Of a stretch of 20,496 bases of DNA, positions 15,300 through 20,496 are shown in pieces. The DNA comes from Syntrophomonas_A sp050258735 (GTDB taxonomy: Bacteria > Bacillota > Syntrophomonadia > Syntrophomonadales > Syntrophomonadaceae): positions 1-20,496 of the forward strand of contig JBLMZJ010000036.1 in assembly GCA_050258735.1 (NCBI GenBank), written 5' to 3'. The notes beneath the pieces were generated by a model. It made no database searches, was not told where the DNA came from, and saw only the letters and a program-made list of their open reading frames with translations. The stretch's first letter is position 1; every line of letters begins with the position of its first letter. The translations under genes and the position numbers were made by a program.

Positions 15300-16646
15300 C
15301 TATAATACCGTTTCCCTTTCCGTTTTTACGTCAAAGCATCGGAACTCATTGGCGGGCCGATCCTGCAGAAAGACCTGCTTGTCAGAGGCCTTATGCAGCA
15401 TGTCCTTATACAATGACCGGGCTTCATGCCGGCACCTATCACAGGTCCAGGATGGGATGGAGATGCAGTAGGCCGTGTAATAACTGCCATCATTGTGCTG
15501 GGCACTGGAATCTATGATCCTGAAGCCCCCGCACTTGGAACAGTTTCTCAAGCGAGTACGCTGATCCTCCGAAATGTATTCCGTATCATAGAATATGCTG
15601 CGGTGACCGCTGAAAAAATCATCGCCCTTTTTACGATTGCCGGCTATCACATCTTCGCGATTGCGAAAGGCTTTCAATTGACGGTCCACCATCTGCTTTA
15701 TATAATCCAAATTAGCTGACGACTCTTTGAAGCGTGCCGGATCAAAATCAGGTTCCCTTAAAGAGCTGTAATCCAGACCGGCCATGGCCATGATCAGACC
15801 CATATTGATATAGGGCAGAGCCGTCTCTACTGAATAACCGCCTTCCAGGACAGCGATATCCGGTGCCAGCCGGGAGTTCAGTTTGGCATAACCCTGCGCG
15901 GTAAAGGCCATATCAGCCAAAGGATCAGTATAATGGTTATCTTGGCCCGCTGAGTTTATGACGATCTCCGGCTTGAACTCTTCCAGCAGCGGCATGATAA
16001 GTTCATCCAGTGCGAAAAGGATCCCGGTATCCGTAGTTCGTGGGCGCAATGGCAGGTTGATGGTCGTCCCATAGGCCAGCGGACCGCCCAGTTCGTCCAG
16101 GAATCCGCTGCCGGGGTACAGGGTGCGTCCATCCTGATGGAAAGATATAAAGAGTACGTCGGGGTCATCCCAGAAGATCTCCTGGCTCCCGTCGCCGTGG
16201 TGAACATCGGTGTCGATGATGGCCACCCTTTTTATATTGTATTTATGACGGAGGTATTCCACCATTATCGCTTCATTGTTGATATTGCAGAAACCCCGGT
16301 TGCCATGGCTTACGGTCATGGAATGGTGTCCGGGGGGCCTTACGATGGCAAATCCGTTGCGAACCTCGCCCTGCAGCACAGCATCAGCTATACGAAGGGC
16401 CGAACCTGCTGAGATCAAATGGGCTTCGGTGATCTGAGAATCGACATCGGGTATGCAAAAGTGCAGCCTGGCGATGTCGCTGTGACTGGCTATACCCGGT
16501 TCATACTCGCGTATCTGAGGCATATCCATGATGCCTTCCTCAAATATCTGGTCCCTGGTATAGAGAAGGCGTTCTTCCCTTTCCGGATGGGTGGGACTGA
16601 TAGCCCAATCAAACGCGGGGAAAAACAATACTCCGGTCGGCTTCAT
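15300..16646 (-). CDS. Histone-deacetylase-fold amidohydrolase with C-terminal zinc ribbon
   Basis: A zinc-dependent deacetylase of the arginase/deacetylase fold, likely acting on acetyl-lysine or an acetylated amine. Residues 1-300 carry the catalytic set: RPPGHHS with His107 and His108, DTDVHHGDG with Asp147 and His149, SAGQD with Asp236 and EGGYS with the active-site tyrosine. Residues about 300-448 are an extra domain not found in simple AcuC-type enzymes, with paired cysteines CSKC (369, 372) and CDRC (402, 405) forming a likely zinc ribbon. ATG 16646 overlaps the HyuA-type stop by four bases (ATGA) behind AAGGGGGTGAG, so translation is coupled. It is located between the HyuA-type gene and mutL. 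Fold is certain; substrate unknown. Confidence 0.9.
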   Translation of the reverse strand: MKPTGVLFFPAFDWAISPTHPEREERLLYTRDQIFEEGIMDMPQIREYEPGIASHSDIARLHFCIPDVDSQITEAHLISAGSALRIADAVLQGEVRNGFAIVRPPGHHSMTVSHGNRGFCNINNEAIMVEYLRHKYNIKRVAIIDTDVHHGDGSQEIFWDDPDVLFISFHQDGRTLYPGSGFLDELGGPLAYGTTINLPLRPRTTDTGILFALDELIMPLLEEFKPEIVINSAGQDNHYTDPLADMAFTAQGYAKLNSRLAPDIAVLEGGYSVETALPYINMGLIMAMAGLDYSSLREPDFDPARFKESSANLDYIKQMVDRQLKAFRNREDVIAGNRKKGDDFFSGHRSIFYDTEYISEDQRTRLRNCSKCGGFRIIDSSAQHNDGSYYTAYCISIPSWTCDRCRHEARSLYKDMLHKASDKQVFLQDRPANEFRCFDVKTERETVL

Positions 16647-18325
16647 GATCTCACCCCCTTGAATTCATTAATGAAACCGGGCAAGACCTGTACACCTACA
16701 TCGAAGAGCTTGCCAGAACCACTGTATCCCCTGATGGTATTGAACTGTTCTTCCATATAAAACTTGTATTCTCCAGTGTACTCTCCCATACCCCGCTCAC
16801 TGCCGATACTCACCAGATACTTGCAGGCCATGGCTTTAACATCTTCCAACTGGGTCCTGGCACCGTTTATCAGGGGTGCCTGGATACCTCCGGGATCAAC
16901 CGTGCAAATATTGGCCGCAGTATCAACATGCACTTGAACGCTAAGTGTAGGTCTGACTACGCTGGCCCCAAGAGCATTGGCTACCGCCGAATACCTGTGC
17001 AGGAACAAAGGCACTCCCAGCCTTTCGGCCAATGGCGGTAGGATAGCTTCAGCGGCTGCACCGATACCTATTATCCGGTGCAATTCGAATCTACGCCGGT
17101 GGATGACCTCCCAGACCTTATAGGCGGGTTCTTTTTCCCACTGGCCAAACATCTCCCTGATAGCCTGAGTCAAACGATCGGTGACAGTTTCTACGATCTT
17201 ACCGTTTATATCATCAAGATCAAGACCGTGCTCGGCGGCGATCCTGGTGAGTTTTTCCCGGGATGCCTGAGCATCCCCGATATCAAGCTGGTATTTAACA
17301 TTGAATACATCGGTAACGGTGGGCACTTTCCCCCCAAAACAAGCAGCCGGTCCCTGACGGATCCCGGCGATACCCGGGATATCGTTTTCTATTATTATTG
17401 GACTGTCACCGCCCAGAGCCAGGGAACGTACTGCAAAGGCGTTCACCTGAGTAAGGTGGTCCTCGATCATGGCCCCCCGGGCAGAATAAAGTGGATTCCC
17501 GTCAATGATCAGCGATATATCCGAGGTGGTGCCACCCACATCTATCACCACCGAGTTTACTTTCTCGTTATCCAGGGCCAGGGCACCCATTGTACTGGCT
17601 GCCGGACCGGAAAACACAGTTTCACACGGCATGATACGGGAGGAAGCCATAGATACGGTTCCACCGTCTGCTTTGAGGATATCGACCTGAATGTTTATTC
17701 CCCTTTGCTGCAGAGCGGATTCTATCTCATCCGCGAAATGATTCCATTCTGTGAGGGTCATGGCAGTAAAATAGGTGGTCACTGCCCGGCGTGGAAAGTT
17801 GAGCTTGCCGGATACCTCGGAGCTGATGGAAACCTTGATTTCGGGATATTTACCCTGTATATAGTCTCTGATCTCAAGTTCCAGTCTATTATTGCGGTTG
17901 GCGAACTTGGCTGCTACTGCGACCCTCTTCAAGCCCATGTTTATAATGGCCTCCACGGTGTCTGTCAATTCTTTTCGATCTAGCGGCTCTATCTCACGTC
18001 CGCGAAAATCCACCGCTCCCTTCAGATACCAGGTATACCTCGAGATATTATAGGCATCATGAGGCAAACCATAACCGGGAAGCAGGATCAGTGCGGTAGG
18101 TTCTCCCCTTCCGGTCGCCAGTATATTGGTGACCAGTGTAGTTCCCAAAACGATCCTTTGCACATCGTGGGTACTGCCGGGTCCCAATAACCCGTCCAGA
18201 ACCGCTAAAACACTGCCCTTGATATCTTCGCTGTCGGTGGGTGCCTTGGTACTGGCCTTGATTTCACCCTGGTCGAAAATTACTCCATCGGTGTAGGTTC
18301 CGCCCACGTCAATCCCAATCAGCAA
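16643..18325 (-). CDS. Hydantoinase/oxoprolinase family protein, HyuA-type ASKHA ATPase
   Basis: A 560-residue protein of the hydantoinase A / N-methylhydantoinase alpha family, with the actin/sugar-kinase ATPase fold. The first phosphate loop is GIDVGGTYTDGVIFD (residues 4-18), LGTTLVTNILATGRG follows, and the second phosphate motif VVIDVGGTTSD contains Asp262. GIGAAAEAILPPLAERLGVP forms the adenosine region. Family members open hydantoins or 5-oxoproline with ATP, or serve as subunits of acetone or acetophenone carboxylases, usually with a HyuB partner, which is not seen here. The start is TTG 18325 behind an excellent Shine-Dalgarno GGAGGTGA (18332-18339) with 6-base spacing. It follows mutS after 31 bases and overlaps the deacetylase-like gene by 4 bases. 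Substrate cannot be inferred. Confidence 0.88.
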   Translation of the reverse strand: MLIGIDVGGTYTDGVIFDQGEIKASTKAPTDSEDIKGSVLAVLDGLLGPGSTHDVQRIVLGTTLVTNILATGRGEPTALILLPGYGLPHDAYNISRYTWYLKGAVDFRGREIEPLDRKELTDTVEAIINMGLKRVAVAAKFANRNNRLELEIRDYIQGKYPEIKVSISSEVSGKLNFPRRAVTTYFTAMTLTEWNHFADEIESALQQRGINIQVDILKADGGTVSMASSRIMPCETVFSGPAASTMGALALDNEKVNSVVIDVGGTTSDISLIIDGNPLYSARGAMIEDHLTQVNAFAVRSLALGGDSPIIIENDIPGIAGIRQGPAACFGGKVPTVTDVFNVKYQLDIGDAQASREKLTRIAAEHGLDLDDINGKIVETVTDRLTQAIREMFGQWEKEPAYKVWEVIHRRRFELHRIIGIGAAAEAILPPLAERLGVPLFLHRYSAVANALGASVVRPTLSVQVHVDTAANICTVDPGGIQAPLINGARTQLEDVKAMACKYLVSIGSERGMGEYTGEYKFYMEEQFNTIRGYSGSGKLFDVGVQVLPGFINEFKGVRS

Positions 18326-18356
18326 TCGGGGTCACCTCCATTCGCTATCCCTTGCC

Positions 18357-20496
18357 CTATTGTTGTTCCTTCCATCTATATATCAGTTCAAGTGCTTCTC
18401 GGGGACTCAGGCAGTCCGGATTCAGCGCCCTGAGTTCCTGAGCCACACTGTCCTCCTGGTAAAACAGGTCGGGTTGGACCACCCGTTTCCTTGGTTTGGC
18501 AGTTTGGTTCCTCTCCAGACTCTCCAGCAGTTCCTGGCCTCTTGAAACCACCGCTTCTGGCACACCGGCCAGGGATGCTACATGCAGACCATAGCTCTTA
18601 TCAGCTTTCCCGGGTAGGACCTTTTTTAGAAAAACTACGGTATCGTTCTTCTCCAATACTGATACCGCAAGGTTAAAAATGCCGGGCAGGCTGTCAGCCA
18701 GGGCGGTTATCTCATGATAATGCGTGGCGAAAAGGGTTCGGGCATGAATATCTCGGTGTATGTATTCGGCAACCGCCTGGGCGATACTGAGACCGTCGTA
18801 TGTGCTGGTGCCGCGTCCTATCTCATCCAAGATTATCAGGCTTTTCTTACGTGCATTGTTGAGGATGTTGGCGACTTCCACCATTTCGACCATAAAGGTG
18901 CTTTGCCCCGCAGCCAGGTCGTCAGCCGCACCCACCCTGGTGAATATCTGTTCTACCAGTCCTATCCTTGCATTTTCCGCAGGGATAAATGATCCCATCT
19001 GGGCCATGATAACCAGCAGCGCGGTCTGCCGCATGAAGGTGCTTTTACCCCCCATATTGGGTCCGGTGATGATGGCAAAACAGTGATCGCCATCATCCAG
19101 ATGAATATCATTGGGAACGAAGCGGCCTTCCCGCAAAGTATGCTCAACCACCGGGTGGCGCCCGTTATGTATCTCTATTTCGTTTCCATGGTCTACCGCC
19201 GGTCGATGGTAATCATTGAGAAAAGCCTTTTCGGCAAGATTGTGAAGCACGTCAAGGGCGGCTATATGCCCGGCACTCTCCAGTAACCTACCGAGATGAC
19301 CAACCAGCGAATCCCGTATTTTTATAAATTCTTCGTATTCCAGTGCGTATAGTTTTTCACGGGCTCCCAGAATTTTTTCTTCATAAATCTTGAGTTCTTC
19401 ACAAATAAAGCGTTCATTGTTTACCAGGGTCTGTTTGCGGTAATAGTCGGGCGGTACCTGCGAAAGATTCGATTTGCTAATCTCTATGTAATAACCGTAC
19501 ACCTTATTGAAGCCTACTTTAAGATATTTGATGCCGGTGCGCTGCTTCTCCCGACTCTCAAAATCGACCAGCCAGCTTGAACCCTCCCGGGAGAGTCCGC
19601 GCAGTTCATCTATCTCTGAATGGTATCCGGTTTTAATGATGCCGCCCTCTCGGATGGTCAGGGGAGCCTCCTCATTAATCGAGCGGTCAAGTAATTCGAA
19701 AATGTCTCTCAAACGGTCCAGTGCGGCTATCTCCATCAATAGAGGACTTCGGCAACTTATTAAAATATCAGCCAGATCGTGAACCGCAGCTATAGAGTTT
19801 CTCAAAGCAAACAAGTCGCGTGGGCTGGCCAGGTCTGCTCCTATTCGCGCGGCGATACGTTCCAGATCATAAACACCTGATAGCCCGTTTTTTATCCTTC
19901 CCCGCATTGCCAGGTCATCCAGAAGTTCAGCAATAGCATCCTGACGTGCGCTTATCTTATCGATATCCAGCAGCGGCTGTTCCATCCAGCGCCGTATGGT
20001 TCGCTTGCCCATCGCGGTCGAGCAGCTGTCAAGTATCCCCAGCAATGAACCTTCTCGTTTGCCTTCTCGCAGACTGGTATTTAATTCAAGGTTGCGCCGG
20101 CTGGAATAATCTATCTCCATATAATCGCGGTCCTGATAGACCCCCAGGTTCCGCATGTGTTTCAGGTTGGTCTTACAGGTCTCATCCAGGAACAGGACGA
20201 TGGCAGCGGCAGCTATGATCCCTGAAGTATAGTCTTTAAGCCCAAAACCCTCCAGTGATGCAGCCTGGAAATGCTGCAGGAGTATGCGTCGGGCTTTGTC
20301 CAAATTCAAGGTCGAGTCATTGATATTGCTTAACTTTATTCGTTCTGACCAGGTATCCATCGAGGGGTCTGCCGGAAAGCCGTTCCATTCTCTGATCAGG
20401 CATTCTGACGGTGAAAGTCTCTGCAGTTCACTTTTAAGGCGGGAAGCAGCAGCGGATCCTTCCAGTTCAGTAACCCGGAATTCGCCGGTTGATATA
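18357..20496 (-). CDS. mutS: DNA mismatch repair protein MutS (N-terminus outside window)
   Basis: Recognises mismatches and recruits MutL. The frame stays open to the right edge; about 713 codons are visible and the mismatch-binding domain I (with its Phe-x-Glu) lies beyond. The edge codons read STGEFRVTELEG and LSPSECLI, the domain II connector region. The core and lever domains follow, with GKRTIRRWMEQPLLD and YYIEISKSNLSQVPPDY. The ATPase has Walker A GPNMGGKST, the signature DEIGRGTSTYDGLSIAQAV and ATHYHEI. An internal ATG at 20360 is not the real start. The C-terminal tail is short (EALELIYRWKEQQ, then TAG 18357). First visible gene of the mutS-hyuA-deacetylase-mutL operon. Confidence 0.97.
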   Translation of the reverse strand, partial: ISTGEFRVTELEGSAAASRLKSELQRLSPSECLIREWNGFPADPSMDTWSERIKLSNINDSTLNLDKARRILLQHFQAASLEGFGLKDYTSGIIAAAAIVLFLDETCKTNLKHMRNLGVYQDRDYMEIDYSSRRNLELNTSLREGKREGSLLGILDSCSTAMGKRTIRRWMEQPLLDIDKISARQDAIAELLDDLAMRGRIKNGLSGVYDLERIAARIGADLASPRDLFALRNSIAAVHDLADILISCRSPLLMEIAALDRLRDIFELLDRSINEEAPLTIREGGIIKTGYHSEIDELRGLSREGSSWLVDFESREKQRTGIKYLKVGFNKVYGYYIEISKSNLSQVPPDYYRKQTLVNNERFICEELKIYEEKILGAREKLYALEYEEFIKIRDSLVGHLGRLLESAGHIAALDVLHNLAEKAFLNDYHRPAVDHGNEIEIHNGRHPVVEHTLREGRFVPNDIHLDDGDHCFAIITGPNMGGKSTFMRQTALLVIMAQMGSFIPAENARIGLVEQIFTRVGAADDLAAGQSTFMVEMVEVANILNNARKKSLIILDEIGRGTSTYDGLSIAQAVAEYIHRDIHARTLFATHYHEITALADSLPGIFNLAVSVLEKNDTVVFLKKVLPGKADKSYGLHVASLAGVPEAVVSRGQELLESLERNQTAKPRKRVVQPDLFYQEDSVAQELRALNPDCLSPREALELIYRWKEQQ

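Noticed and set aside
17078..17983. A 301-codon open frame on the plus strand opposite the HyuA-type gene
   Set aside because: It is antisense to a gene with clear ASKHA motifs; its translation has no recognisable motif and no ribosome binding site was evident.

Overview
The window looks like a piece of chromosome from a spore-forming, anaerobic, mid-GC Firmicute, most likely a Clostridia member close to Syntrophomonas. This is inferred from gene content and order; no database search was possible. The evidence is a spoVK homologue, a Bacillus-type (GSI-alpha) glutamine synthetase, a LexA whose promoter carries a Gram-positive SOS box, and strong purine-rich ribosome binding sites with frequent TTG/GTG starts. 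The order mutS, mutL, miaA, hfq, spoVK, ynbB, glnA, with lexA next to it, matches the order I recall from Bacillus subtilis.

Layout. Positions 1-2376 (+): the 3' part of a GlcD-type FAD-linked oxidase and its GlcF-type iron-sulfur partner, a two-gene 2-hydroxyacid oxidation unit. Positions 2377-2696: a non-coding island bounded by two nearly identical terminator hairpins. It holds what looks like the decayed 3' end of an IS200/IS605 tnpB gene and its structured RNA end. Positions 2697-5300 (-): a large protein joining a degenerate KaiC/RecA-like domain to a PEP-synthase-type ATP-grasp domain, preceded by a leader with an attenuator-like hairpin. Positions 5529-6248 (+): a TtcA-type tRNA thiolation enzyme. 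Positions 6364-6981 (+): lexA with an SOS box over its promoter. A bidirectional terminator separates lexA from convergent glnA (7083-8411, -).

From 8498 to the right edge every gene is on the minus strand, in transcription order: mutS (5' end beyond the window), a HyuA-type ASKHA protein, a histone-deacetylase-fold protein with a C-terminal zinc ribbon, mutL, an RsmJ-like methyltransferase, miaA, hfq, two tandem hairpin-plus-U-run terminators, spoVK, a ynbB-type PLP enzyme and a DUF456 membrane protein. Short gaps and one ATGA overlap show operon structure from mutS to miaA and again from ynbB to the DUF456 gene.

Themes: mismatch repair (MutS, MutL) and the SOS switch (LexA); tRNA modification and RNA biology (TtcA-like, MiaA, RsmJ-like, Hfq); nitrogen assimilation (GlnA); and 2-hydroxyacid oxidation. 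The most unusual parts are the KaiC-like/ATP-grasp fusion with its leader, the tnpB/omegaRNA-like relic, the duplicated terminators at two sites, and the HyuA and deacetylase pair placed between mutS and mutL. No tRNA, rRNA, CRISPR array or intact mobile element was seen.
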